NCBI RefSeq assembly: GCF_001683335.1
Contig: NZ_CP016201.1
Location: forward strand, 713,486-777,485
Direction of reading: 5' to 3'
DNA length: 64,000 nucleotides
Source: Selenomonas sp. oral taxon 126
GTDB taxonomy: Bacteria; Bacillota; Negativicutes; Selenomonadales; Selenomonadaceae
Under the pieces are notes generated by a model, which had not been told where the DNA came from, searched no databases, and saw nothing but the letters and a program-made list of their open reading frames with translations. The stretch's first letter is position 1. Each line of letters begins with the position of its first letter. A program made the position numbers and the translations under genes. Below, one piece after another: positions 15,695 through 24,026 of this stretch.

Positions 15695-17890
15695 TTAGAA
15701 ATCATACGTCAGCCCGAGCCAATAGCTGCGGCGCGACATATAGGAACCGCCTGCGATGCCGTCTGCGTCGATCTCGTCATAGTAGTCGCCGTACTTCATG
15801 CCGTCTGCCGCCATCGATGTCTGATCAAAGTTGCGGTTCAGCAGATTATTGACGGCAAACTGTACGGAGAGCCCGTCACGCAGCTTGTGTGTCACGCCCA
15901 TATTGAGAATTGTGAACGGGTGATAGGTCGAGGAGAGCCCCGTCACCTGCTTCGAGCGGTACATCCCACTGCGGTACTGCGCCATCATCCACACATCTGT
16001 CGCCTCTGTCGGCATCCAGTCGAGTCTCAGGTTGACCGCCTGCTTCGGTGTGGAGCGCAGCGGCTGACCGATATTCTTGCCGCTCTTTATCTGACTGGTG
16101 AGCAGCGTCCAGTTCAGCCCCGCCGACACCTTTGGCGCGATCGCGAACTTCGTTCCGACCTCTATGCCGTGGATGCGTGCCTTGCCGACATTCTCATAGG
16201 TACGGACGGCACCGATGCCCGCAACATTCACCGCATCACTGAGGTCGATCTTGTTCTGGAAATCCGTGTGGAAGAACGTCACGTGTGCATCCGTATCGTG
16301 CTCGTTGTGGTAGTAGAACCCGATTTCCTCCGTCGTCGACTTCTCCGGCTTCAGCCCCGTATTGCCGCGATAGATCTCGCCCGTGATATTGAGGTGGATG
16401 TCCACGGGCGCGGACTGGAGCATCGTCGGTGCCTTGTAGCCCGTTGCAACGCCGCCCTTCACCGTGAAGTTGCGGTTCGGCATATAGATGAGGTAGCCGC
16501 GCGGGCTGAGATTGTCGTCGTAGTCCTCGGGATGGTCGTAGCGCAGGCCGTAGGTAAAGACGAGCTTCTTCGTGAGCGCCCACGTATCCTCGCCGTAGAG
16601 CGCCCAGCTCGAACGCGAGAGACTGCCGTTGTCGTTCGAGCTGCGCTGACGCATCATATTGACAAACGGCGGCGGAGCCCAGCCCGTCGGCGCAATCGTC
16701 CGCTTCAGATGGTAGTCCACCCCCTCGCGCTGCCAGCGTGCCCCCACCGCTAGTGTGTGATCGTCGCCAAGCGGTGTGACATACTTCGTATCGAACGTCA
16801 CAAAGTCATTCTTCACGTTGTTGCGGATCTGTGAGCGGATCGGAATGCGCAGCGGCAGGATACTCGGCTTTGCCGTCCCCGTCATATCCGCATCGAGGTG
16901 CATCTCGTTGCGCAGGAAGGACAGGGTATTCGTCCACGTCCCCTCCTTGCCGACCTTGTTCTCCGCGCCGAGCACGACCTTCGTACGGTCAAAGCGCTGC
17001 GCCACATCGCCGCGCAGATTCGTCCGCACAAACGCATTTGGAATGGGTGCCGGCATTCTCCCCAGCTGGGCAAAATCACCGTCGCGCATGTTCTGCCCGC
17101 GGTCGATGTCGAGATAGTAGCTGTGCCCTGCAGCGGGTGTGTAGGTCACGCGCGTCCCGAGATTCCAGTTGTCGTAGTCGCGCATTTCCTTATCCACGCC
17201 GAATGCCGACGGGCCGCGTTTCAGATAGCTGCCGCGCATCTGCATCCCGACCTTGTCGCGCGTAATGGGCCCCGCCACGTTGAAGTTGTATTTCATCGTG
17301 TTGGACTTGTTGTCCGTCGTCTCAAGGATACTGCCGACGGAGACAGAGCCGTGGAACTCGTCCGTCACCTTCTTTGTGATGATGTTGATGACACCACCCA
17401 TCGCATCCGAGCCGTAGAGCGTCGACATTGGGCCGCGCACCACCTCGATGCGCTCGATCTGGCTCGGTGTTGGCAGGCTCGTATTCGCGAGCTGGTTGAA
17501 GCTGCGCATCATCCCGCCCGCGATGCCCGGCCCCACCTGCGCCACCCCATCCACGAGGAGCAGCGTATAGCCGTCGTCCATCCCGCGAATCGAGACTGCG
17601 GGCGTATCGAACCGCCCCGTCGCGCCGAACGTGTCGACCCCCTCCACCATATCAAGCACCTGACGGAGATCTGTATAGCCGCGCTGCGCGATCTCATCCG
17701 CCTTGATGACCGAGATACTCGCGGGCGCAAAGCGCACATCCTCCTCAAAGCCCGATGCCGTCACCACAACGGGAGCTGTCTCATAGCCTTCTTTCTGCGC
17801 CTGTGTATCCTCTGCATAGACGGCGTGTGCCGTGCCCGAAAGTGTGAGCGCGACCGCCGCCGCAAGAGCCCTCTGCTTTGTCATTCGCAT
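15695..17890 (-). CDS. TonB-dependent outer-membrane receptor (CirA/FepA-like)
   Basis: 731 residues. Signal peptide MRMTKQRALAAAVALTLSG ending AVYAED; TonB box-like TAPVVVTASGFEE; plug domain with VSIRGMDDGYTLLLVDGVAQ, RIEVVRGPMSTLYGSDAMGG and VINIITKK; then a 22-strand barrel ending in the aromatic YWLGLTYDF. The start at 17890 follows GAGGAGGAATCGT. It imports a metal chelate across the outer membrane with TonB energy. The barrel resembles ferric-catecholate receptors, but the substrate is not certain. The SAM methyltransferase gene lies 57 nt upstream on the same strand and is probably cotranscribed. This receptor is not part of the riboswitch-controlled operon further on. Confidence 0.93.
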   Translation of the reverse strand: MRMTKQRALAAAVALTLSGTAHAVYAEDTQAQKEGYETAPVVVTASGFEEDVRFAPASISVIKADEIAQRGYTDLRQVLDMVEGVDTFGATGRFDTPAVSIRGMDDGYTLLLVDGVAQVGPGIAGGMMRSFNQLANTSLPTPSQIERIEVVRGPMSTLYGSDAMGGVINIITKKVTDEFHGSVSVGSILETTDNKSNTMKYNFNVAGPITRDKVGMQMRGSYLKRGPSAFGVDKEMRDYDNWNLGTRVTYTPAAGHSYYLDIDRGQNMRDGDFAQLGRMPAPIPNAFVRTNLRGDVAQRFDRTKVVLGAENKVGKEGTWTNTLSFLRNEMHLDADMTGTAKPSILPLRIPIRSQIRNNVKNDFVTFDTKYVTPLGDDHTLAVGARWQREGVDYHLKRTIAPTGWAPPPFVNMMRQRSSNDNGSLSRSSWALYGEDTWALTKKLVFTYGLRYDHPEDYDDNLSPRGYLIYMPNRNFTVKGGVATGYKAPTMLQSAPVDIHLNITGEIYRGNTGLKPEKSTTEEIGFYYHNEHDTDAHVTFFHTDFQNKIDLSDAVNVAGIGAVRTYENVGKARIHGIEVGTKFAIAPKVSAGLNWTLLTSQIKSGKNIGQPLRSTPKQAVNLRLDWMPTEATDVWMMAQYRSGMYRSKQVTGLSSTYHPFTILNMGVTHKLRDGLSVQFAVNNLLNRNFDQTSMAADGMKYGDYYDEIDADGIAGGSYMSRRSYWLGLTYDF

Positions 17891-17947
17891 ACGATTCCTC
17901 CTCATCTGTCCGACACATGGATGCCTTCGTTCGCTCTCCTGATCCAC

Positions 17948-18718
17948 CTATTTTTTGCTGACGACGGCGATGTACGAGAACTCCTTGTTGTGGTCAAAGA
18001 AGAAGTTGAACATCTTGCGGAAGCGGTCGACATTCTCCGTCCGCAGCCCGTTGCGAATGATCTTCATCGCGCCGTCGAATCCCTCGTCGCGCACGAGCCC
18101 CGCAGGGTCGAGCAGCGTCATATCGCCTGTCTGTATCTCGATGGCAAAGCCCGCGTCGCGCAGCAGCTTCTCCCAGAGTGCATGCGGGAGCGGATCGACG
18201 TTCACATTGATCGCGCGGGAGATGCCCGCACGCAGCTCCGCCGCTTCCGCCTCATCCGTTGTGCGTAGCGCGACATCGTGCGTGAGGAGCACGCCGCCCG
18301 GCTTCAGCACACGGAAGTATTCGGCAACCGCCTTCGCCTTGTTCTCACGTGGCAGCATCGTCAGCATCGCCTCGTTGATGACGACATCGAACGTCGCGTC
18401 GGGGAAGGGCAGCGCCATTGCATTCCCCTCCAGTACGTCGATCACATCGTTCAGCCCGTGCGCCGCGATGTTCGCACGCGCCTTCTCCAGTGCCTTCGGG
18501 TTCATGTCCAGCCCCGTGATGCGGCAGCCGTGCGCCTCCGCGAGGGCAACCATCGTCGTGCCCATGTTGCACGCGACCTCAAGCACGCGCGTATCTGCCG
18601 TAAAGTCAACGTGGCCGAGCAGCCACTCCGTCGCCTCGCGTCCGCCCGGACGCAGTCGTGTCTTGCCCAGACGCGCAAGGAACTCATGCCCCGGCTCGTT
18701 CTTCTTTTCTTCAGCCAT
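17948..18718 (-). CDS. Class I SAM-dependent methyltransferase
   Basis: 256 residues. Motif I VLEVACNMGTT at residues 45-55, the acidic GLDMNP loop after it, NAMALPFPDATFDVV (motif II region) and LKPGGVLLTHD (motif III) define the UbiE/Methyltransf_11 fold. It lies 57 nt upstream of the TonB receptor gene. The coupling to a metal-chelate receptor suggests a small molecule or metallophore substrate, but that is a guess. The start at 18718 (MAEEKKNEPG) was preferred for GGGAGCG spacing; an ATG five codons earlier is possible. Confidence 0.85.
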   Translation of the reverse strand: MAEEKKNEPGHEFLARLGKTRLRPGGREATEWLLGHVDFTADTRVLEVACNMGTTMVALAEAHGCRITGLDMNPKALEKARANIAAHGLNDVIDVLEGNAMALPFPDATFDVVINEAMLTMLPRENKAKAVAEYFRVLKPGGVLLTHDVALRTTDEAEAAELRAGISRAINVNVDPLPHALWEKLLRDAGFAIEIQTGDMTLLDPAGLVRDEGFDGAMKIIRNGLRTENVDRFRKMFNFFFDHNKEFSYIAVVSKK

Positions 18719-18744
18719 TGGTATCGCTCCCATCTACATTTGAG

Positions 18745-18767
18745 GATGCACTGATAAATTCAGCGAC
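18745..18767 (+). repeat. Fragment of a MITE-like repeat
   Basis: GATGCACTGATAAATTCAGC matches the left end of the 161-bp repeat and then diverges. It lies in the leader of the methyltransferase gene and looks like a decayed copy. Confidence 0.5.
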
Positions 18768-18893
18768 TCCTCATTGAAAACATCTATCATCGATGCGTTC
18801 ATTATAGATGAGAATACTTCGCGATTCTGTTGCAAAAGTTACACGACGAAAAAAACCGCAAAAAAAGCGCCCGCAAAGGCGCCCTTCTCATAA

Positions 18894-18943
18894 AAAAGGG
18901 ACTGTTGCACAAAGTCGTTTTGACTCGTGCAGCAGTCCCTTTT
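18894..18943. terminator. Strong hairpin in the 18.7-19.1 kb gap
   Basis: AAAAGGGACTG pairs with CAGTCCCTTTT around an inner stem (GTTGCAC with GTGCAGC), with A and T runs on the outside. A smaller stem GCGCC/GGCGC lies just before it (about 18866-18881). No coding sequence is seen between 18734 and 19138; besides these hairpins the gap holds repeats. Confidence 0.6.
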
Positions 18944-18966
18944 GCTGTGCTATCGTAAGAGAACAT

Positions 18967-19130
18967 AATCCGTTCAAAGCGCCCCTTCCACCGCAAGCGG
19001 TCCCCCTCCCCCTCTGCGGAGGGGGAGGCCGGAATTACGGCATATCAGCTTCCCCCGTCAGGGCGGGGCCTGTGCGTGGAACGCGTAGAAGTGGCGAGCT
19101 TACGAGCCGATAGGGGCACTCCGAGAGCAG
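18967..19130 (-). repeat. GC-rich palindromic repeats, family 2 (two units)
   Basis: CGTTCAAAGCGCCCCTTCC, CACCGCAAGCGGTCCC and a CCCCCTC/GAGGGGG hairpin form the inverse of the copy at 8208. A second unit (CAGCTTCCCCCGTC ... GTGGCGAGCTTACG ... CCGATAGGGGCA) matches part of the repeat at 48145-48273. The block ends just before the relB-like stop. Confidence 0.6.
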
Positions 19131-19138
19131 CCCTCTTC

Positions 19139-19363
19139 TCAGCTTTCCCCGTCGCTCCACGTCGTATCCGTAAAGAGATCGAGCGACTCACCCGGCAGCG
19201 CACGCTGCGCCGAGATCTCGAACGGGACGCGCTGCTCGCGCACGCAGGCGATGGCAAACATATTGATTGCCGTGGACATATTCATGCCGACCGCGCCGCA
19301 GAAGTTCTCAAAATTCTTCTTGAGTTCAGCGTCCATGCGAATGCTAATGCTGGTCTGTGCCAT
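19139..19363 (-). CDS. RelB/DinJ-family antitoxin (no toxin seen)
   Basis: 74 residues. The N-terminal ribbon-helix-helix reads MAQTSISIRMDAELKKNFEN, then GAVGMNMSTAINMFAIACVR with REQRVPFEI, as in DinJ antitoxins. Start at 19363 after AAAGGAGATG. The usual YafQ/RelE toxin would follow on the minus strand, but only the repeat block lies there, so this is an orphan antitoxin. It may still act as a DNA-binding autoregulator. Confidence 0.82.
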   Translation of the reverse strand: MAQTSISIRMDAELKKNFENFCGAVGMNMSTAINMFAIACVREQRVPFEISAQRALPGESLDLFTDTTWSDGES

Positions 19364-19465
19364 GTAGGACATCTCCTTTACAAATCCATTACCCCATCAC
19401 AGCCAGAATACCACATTTTAGGCACAGTTGCAAGAGAAACGTCTCCCATGCGCGATGGATGCGAA

Positions 19466-20125
19466 TCAAACAGGCATAGGCGCTTGCATCCCCGCGCGCA
19501 GCTTGCGCAGGAGATTCGCCTTGCTCTTACTCACCGCGCTCGCCGATGTGCCGAGGAGCACAGCGATGCGCCGCAGCGTCAGATCGCGGAAATAGTGCAG
19601 GGAGAGGATCTCCTTCTCGCGCTCCGTGAGGCGGTGCATCACATTTCTGAGCAGCCCGCGCACGAGGAGCCGCAGATCTGCGCGCTCCGTCGGACTCTCC
19701 GTCCCGCCGCAGCGTTCCCACGCATCCCGCCCGTCTGCTGCCTGCTCGGGATGCGATGTCCGATCCCAGAGCCGCCGTTCGCGGCGGAACTCCGTATAGA
19801 GCGCGTGATGCACGCGCCCCTTCACGAATCCCGCGAACGGTGCGCCATGCTTCGGATCGTAGTCATGCAGCGCCTCGATGAAGGCGAGTACGGCGATGTT
19901 CTCCGCATCCGCCGCAAGCGCGGCATTCCTGAGATACGAGGCACGGGACTCGGCGACAATCAGCCCCCGATAGCGCGCGTGCATCTCTGCCATCGCGCCC
20001 GCCTCCCCGCGCACCGCCCGCGCGATCAGCACGTCCTCCTCCGCCTTTGTCAGCTGTGGATGCTGCCGGTGTGCCTCACACTCCTGCCGCACTGCAGGCG
20101 TCCTCACGTCATTTCGTTCCTTCAT
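19466..20125 (-). CDS. Sigma-70 family RNA polymerase sigma factor
   Basis: 219 residues. Region 2 spans LIVAESRASYLRNAALAADA with NIAVLAFIEALHDYDPKHGA, which matches the region 2.2-2.4 pattern. Region 4 reads RLTEREKEILSLHYFRDLTL followed by a helix-turn-helix (RRIAVLLGTSASAVSKSKA). It lacks regions 1 and 3, so it resembles short alternative sigma factors of the SigH/SigI-like or phage type. No anti-sigma gene is adjacent. The start at 20125 follows GAAGGAGGTATATCAA. A palindrome overlapping the -35 of its promoter (20165-20203) suggests repression or self-control. Target genes are unknown. Confidence 0.85.
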   Translation of the reverse strand: MKERNDVRTPAVRQECEAHRQHPQLTKAEEDVLIARAVRGEAGAMAEMHARYRGLIVAESRASYLRNAALAADAENIAVLAFIEALHDYDPKHGAPFAGFVKGRVHHALYTEFRRERRLWDRTSHPEQAADGRDAWERCGGTESPTERADLRLLVRGLLRNVMHRLTEREKEILSLHYFRDLTLRRIAVLLGTSASAVSKSKANLLRKLRAGMQAPMPV

Positions 20126-20164
20126 TTGATATACCTCCTTCAAACAAATATTTTGTCAGAAAAA

Positions 20165-20203
20165 AGTATAGCAAAAAGAAACATACGATGCAAAAAGTGC
20201 ATC
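20165..20203 (-). promoter_or_regulatory. Promoter of the sigma factor gene with operator-like palindrome
   Basis: On the minus strand, TTGCAT (20188-20193) and TATACT (20165-20170) are spaced by 17 nt. The palindrome GATGCA-AAAAG-TGCATC (20187-20203) covers the -35, so a protein bound there would block the promoter. Confidence 0.6.
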
Positions 20204-20222
20204 AGCGTGATGGACAAAAATA

Positions 20223-20266
20223 GAGGCTGCCGCAGAGGCACATAACCTCTTGCAGCAGCCTCGTTC
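20223..20266 (-). terminator. Terminator serving the GGDEF/EAL operon
   Basis: GAGGCTGC pairs with GCAGCCTC around an inner AGAGG/CCTCT stem, followed on the minus strand by TATTTTTG. It lies beyond repeat copy 5, so the operon transcript would include the repeat. Confidence 0.75.
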
Positions 20267-20277
20267 CTATGTCCCTA

Positions 20278-20438
20278 GGAATCGCTGATAAAATGAAGTC
20301 CGTCAGATTGGCGCAGATTTTTTCGTCCGAACTAGGAGGCAAACCGGACGCAGAGTGGGGCTCTGTGGAGGATTTGCCGACGAAGTGCGGGCAAAAAAGA
20401 TGCGCTAAGATGGCGGTGCTGAATTTATCAGTGCTTCC
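20278..20438 (-). repeat. MITE-like repeat, copy 5
   Basis: 161 bp in inverted orientation, GGAATCGCTGATAAA ... TTTATCAGTGCTTCC. It lies in the 3' untranslated part of the GGDEF/EAL gene, between its stop and the terminator. Confidence 0.9.
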
Positions 20439-20470
20439 TTAATCGGACGCGTTCCGATCAGGCTCCCCAC

Positions 20471-22645
20471 TCAATCTTCGTCCATGCTCGCGAGCGCAGC
20501 CGTCACCGCACTGATGACGTTCTCATTGATCGCCTGCACACAGGAGATCACATAGTCGCGCTGCCCGAGCCGGAACGGCAAGAGATGATGCAGACGCAGC
20601 ATGCACCCGCCATCCGGCATTTGCTTATGGAACAGCACAGCGACCTCCTCGCGCGCCGCCTTATCCTCGAGGACAGCGCGAAGATGCTTCTCACTGTAGA
20701 ACTTCTTGAACAGCGTCTGCTCTGCGGGGATAATCTTCTCCTCCGCATACCGCGCAACCATCTCCTCGAAGTGCCCATACTCCTGTGTATAGTTCGGCTC
20801 ATAGACATCGCGATAGAGCTGTATGAGCTTGCGCGACCCGAGATCAAAGAGATCCACACGGTCGTAGAGTGCGACAATCTGGTTCAGTGCCTCCTGCATC
20901 GACCCCGCCTCGGGGCTGAAGCGTGAGATATTCACCGTCGCCATCAGGAAGACTGCGCGCGTATCATCCACATCGCGCGTTACGAGCCGCAGCCGCACGG
21001 AGTTGAACGAATTCCGCGTGATAAAGTCCGTATAGACCTCGCGCCCTGTGCGATCCGCCTCCTCCATCATGCGCGCGATCATGTGCTCATTCTGGCGCTT
21101 GCGCCGCTCGTAGTGCGGCGTATGCACGCTCGCCTCATCCAGCTCGATACTGTGCAGGAACATCTTGAACATACGGCTCTGATAGAGATATCGGATCTCG
21201 CCGCCCTCTTCCTCGAGAATTGCAAGCGAGAGCGCATCCCCGATCTCGGGCGACCCGCGACGCTCAATCGCCTCGCTCGAGAGCACATTGATTGCACCGA
21301 TCTCCGTATAGTAGCTGGCGAGGCGGAACGGCTCCACCTTCACCTTCGCCTCAGGTCCATGACAGTATGCGATCGCCTTGTCCAGCGGCATCGGCGGACT
21401 GAAGAGATAGCCCTGCAGCTTCTCGCAGCCGATCTCGCGCAGGAATTCATACTGCTCCTGTGTCTCGACCCCCTCCGCGAGCGTGTGCATCCCGAGTTCC
21501 TTTGCCATGTTGACAATGGAGCGGATGACAATCGCGGACTTCGGATTCGTCTCGAACGAGCGCAGGAAATTCATATCGATTTTCAGTACATCAAAGACAT
21601 AGTCCTTGACATTGTTCAGCGAGGAGTAGCCGCTGCCGAAGTCGTCCATCCAGACCTCGTAGCCCGCCGCACGGAAGCGTGCAATCTCCCCTTGCAGGAA
21701 CTTTTCATCCTCGCCCTGCGCGCTCTCCGTCACCTCGATGTTGAGGAGCTGGCGCGCCACATCGTAGCGCAGACGGACATCCTCGACCGCCTGCACCATA
21801 TCCATCAGGCGGAAATCCGTGCGCGAGAGATTCACGGATACGCGCAGGAGCTCCCAGTCCGGTATCTCGCGGCGCATCCGCTGGATCGCCTGGCAGACCT
21901 GCTCGATGATGTAGAGATCCAGCTGAGGCGAGAGATGGGCATCCTCAAGGACGGGCACGAATACCCCCGGCGAGATCATCCCATGAACGGGGTCGCGCCA
22001 GCGCGCCAGCGCCTCGAACCCGCAGATCTCCCCCGTCATCGCTCGGATCTCGGGCTGATAGTAGACACTGATATAGCCCTCGATCATCGCCTCTTGGAAC
22101 GAGCGGATGATGTGACTGCGGAAATTCAGCTCCTCCTCCATCGAAGGGTTAAACTCTGCCCATGTCAGATCATACGTATTCTTGATGCTGTTGCAGGCGA
22201 TCTTCGCGCGATCCATGATGAGCGCGACATCCGTCAGCCCCTGCGGCGGGTGGTAGATCCCCGCCTTGACCTCCATCGGCAGCCCCAGATCATAGACATG
22301 AATCCGCTCGTGAATGAACTGGATGCAGTCGCCGGGGTTCTCACTCTGCGTCGCCACTGCGAAATGATCGTCGTTAAAGCGTGCAACGAGGTTGCCCTCG
22401 AACGTCTCGCGCAGCAGATCCGCCACGTAGCGCAGGAGACGGTTCCCCTGCTGGAAGCCGTAGCGCTGGTTAAAACTCTTAAAATTCTCGATATCAAAAT
22501 ACATGAACGTCAGCGGCTCCGCCAACTCATCCTGCAAATGCACAGATGCGTGACGCATAAACTGCATCATGTTGAGAAGTCCTGTGACCTGACAGAGGTC
22601 GCGTTCCCCGTACTGTTCCAACAAAATGAGCCCCCCCATTTCCAT
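20471..22645 (-). CDS. Degenerate GGDEF - active-looking EAL protein with a C-terminal extension
   Basis: 724 residues, soluble. An N-terminal GGDEF-like domain (about 20-165) has FNDDHF at 90-95 in place of GGDEF, so cyclase activity is unlikely; such domains often bind GTP as regulators. The EAL domain (about 175-425) keeps EALARW (211-216), NIEVTES (302-308), DDFGSGYSS (334-342), KIDMNF and EGVET (391-395), the metal and c-di-GMP residues expected of an active phosphodiesterase. The last 290 residues form an unrecognised region, perhaps PAS-like. It lies 13 nt after an Ala-rich exported protein gene, so they form an operon. The likely role is lowering c-di-GMP in the cytoplasm. The ribosome binding site is weak. 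Confidence 0.88.
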   Translation of the reverse strand: MEMGGLILLEQYGERDLCQVTGLLNMMQFMRHASVHLQDELAEPLTFMYFDIENFKSFNQRYGFQQGNRLLRYVADLLRETFEGNLVARFNDDHFAVATQSENPGDCIQFIHERIHVYDLGLPMEVKAGIYHPPQGLTDVALIMDRAKIACNSIKNTYDLTWAEFNPSMEEELNFRSHIIRSFQEAMIEGYISVYYQPEIRAMTGEICGFEALARWRDPVHGMISPGVFVPVLEDAHLSPQLDLYIIEQVCQAIQRMRREIPDWELLRVSVNLSRTDFRLMDMVQAVEDVRLRYDVARQLLNIEVTESAQGEDEKFLQGEIARFRAAGYEVWMDDFGSGYSSLNNVKDYVFDVLKIDMNFLRSFETNPKSAIVIRSIVNMAKELGMHTLAEGVETQEQYEFLREIGCEKLQGYLFSPPMPLDKAIAYCHGPEAKVKVEPFRLASYYTEIGAINVLSSEAIERRGSPEIGDALSLAILEEEGGEIRYLYQSRMFKMFLHSIELDEASVHTPHYERRKRQNEHMIARMMEEADRTGREVYTDFITRNSFNSVRLRLVTRDVDDTRAVFLMATVNISRFSPEAGSMQEALNQIVALYDRVDLFDLGSRKLIQLYRDVYEPNYTQEYGHFEEMVARYAEEKIIPAEQTLFKKFYSEKHLRAVLEDKAAREEVAVLFHKQMPDGGCMLRLHHLLPFRLGQRDYVISCVQAINENVISAVTAALASMDED

Positions 22646-22658
22646 TCATTGAGTTCAT

Positions 22659-23678
22659 TTAGAACGAAACGCGCGCGTATTCCTCTATCATATCGCGCAG
22701 GCTCATGCCGCTCGTCCCGCTGAGAAGCCCATGACGCTGCCCCGGTGCCGACTTCATCTGTGCCGTAATCGCCCCATAGAGCTCGTCCTCAACGGAGCCG
22801 GGCACGAGCTGCTCCCAGTTCCTCGGGTCATAGGCACGCTCCTTCACCGCGTTATCGGGACGCCCCGTGACCTCGAGCTCCGACATGAACATGATCTGAC
22901 GGCGCTCGGGGCTGATGTAGTAATGTTCAAGAAAATACTTTGCCGGACGGATCTTACCATCCTCCGCCACAGACTCCCCCGTCGTATTCTCCACGAGGCG
23001 CACCCATGCATCAATCATATACTCACTGCTGCTGTATGGACGCGGTATCCATCGTGTATTTTTGACATCCATATAATAGGTAAAGCCGTTGTCCGTAAAG
23101 ATGGTCTTGTAGCGCGAGCCTCTGTCGCGCTTGTTCGTGGCGATCTTCTCCGCACGCTCTGCCCTCTTCGCCTCACGTGCAGCTGCGGCTTCCGCCCGCT
23201 TCTCCTCCTTTGCCGCTGCCAGCGCTGCCTTGCGCTCCTCCCTGGCGGCAGCGCGTTCCGCCTTGCGTGCGGCAATCGCCTGCTCACGTTCGAGCTTCTC
23301 CGCTGCGCGTGCAGCCTTCGGATCCGTCAGAGCTGTGTTCTCTGCGGCGGGGACGCGCTCCACCGCGCCGCCCTCCTGCACGCTGATCGGCGCAACAGAT
23401 GCCTCTGCCGCCTGCCCGGTGTCAGGCACCGCATTTGGCGCGCCCGCACGCGCGGCCTTCTCCTCCGCACGTGCCCGCATGAGATCTGCCTTTGCAGCAG
23501 CGCGATCTGCTTGGCGCTGCGCACGTTCCGCAGCCTTTGCTGCGCGTGCAGCCTCTCTCTCCGCCTGCGGATTCACCGCCGCCACAGACGCTGTGGATTC
23601 CTCCGCCGCCTCTGCGGGTGGGGCTGCTGTGAGCAGCATCGCCAGCGCGCCGAGAGCAAGGGCTTTCCATCGATTCAT
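22659..23678 (-). CDS. Exported protein with a long Ala/Arg/Glu-rich coiled coil
   Basis: 339 residues. A signal peptide (MNRWKALALGALAMLLTA, cleaved near AEAAEE) is followed by about 150 residues of charged alanine-rich helix (AEREAARAAKAAERAQRQAD and related runs), typical of a periplasm-spanning rod. A folded C-terminal domain follows (TIFTDNGFTYYMDVKNTRWI, ISPERRQIMFMSELEVTG). The C-terminal part resembles surface-entry reporter domains seen in Negativicutes, where residues report a change in the current protein state, but I cannot name a family. It is upstream of and cotranscribed with the EAL protein, hinting at an envelope process under c-di-GMP control. Confidence 0.7.
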   Translation of the reverse strand: MNRWKALALGALAMLLTAAPPAEAAEESTASVAAVNPQAEREAARAAKAAERAQRQADRAAAKADLMRARAEEKAARAGAPNAVPDTGQAAEASVAPISVQEGGAVERVPAAENTALTDPKAARAAEKLEREQAIAARKAERAAAREERKAALAAAKEEKRAEAAAAREAKRAERAEKIATNKRDRGSRYKTIFTDNGFTYYMDVKNTRWIPRPYSSSEYMIDAWVRLVENTTGESVAEDGKIRPAKYFLEHYYISPERRQIMFMSELEVTGRPDNAVKERAYDPRNWEQLVPGSVEDELYGAITAQMKSAPGQRHGLLSGTSGMSLRDMIEEYARVSF

Positions 23679-23826
23679 TGCGTCATCCCCTTGTCGAAAT
23701 AACTTCCTTAGTGATACGGTTTTTCGTCCCCCTATAGATCCTCTTGTGAAAACCGCACAACAAATATACCTATGCTTAAAATAGTACTTTCGACATAAAT
23801 CCTATAAATCCTCTTAAAAATGTTTA

Positions 23827-24019
23827 GGAATCGCTGATAAAATGAAGTCCGTCAGATTGGCGTAGATTTTTCGTCCGAACAAGGAGGCAAACCGGACGCA
23901 TAGCAAGGGCTATGTGGAGGATTTGCCGACACAGTGCGGGCAAAAAAGATGCGTCAAGATGGCGGTGCTGAATTTATCAGTGCTTCCTTAGGAATCGCTG
24001 ATAAAATAAAGTCCGTCAA
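23827..24019 (-). repeat. MITE-like repeat, copy 6, followed by a truncated copy
   Basis: Full 161-bp copy at 23827-23987 (inverted), flanked by TTA on both sides. Three bases later a second right end (GGAATCGCTGATAAA, 23991-24019) begins and breaks off after GTCCGTCA, 7 nt before the rsmG stop codon. The rest of the gap (23679-23826) is AT-rich and would hold the promoter of the exported protein gene. Confidence 0.88.
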
Positions 24020-24026
24020 CGCCCCC

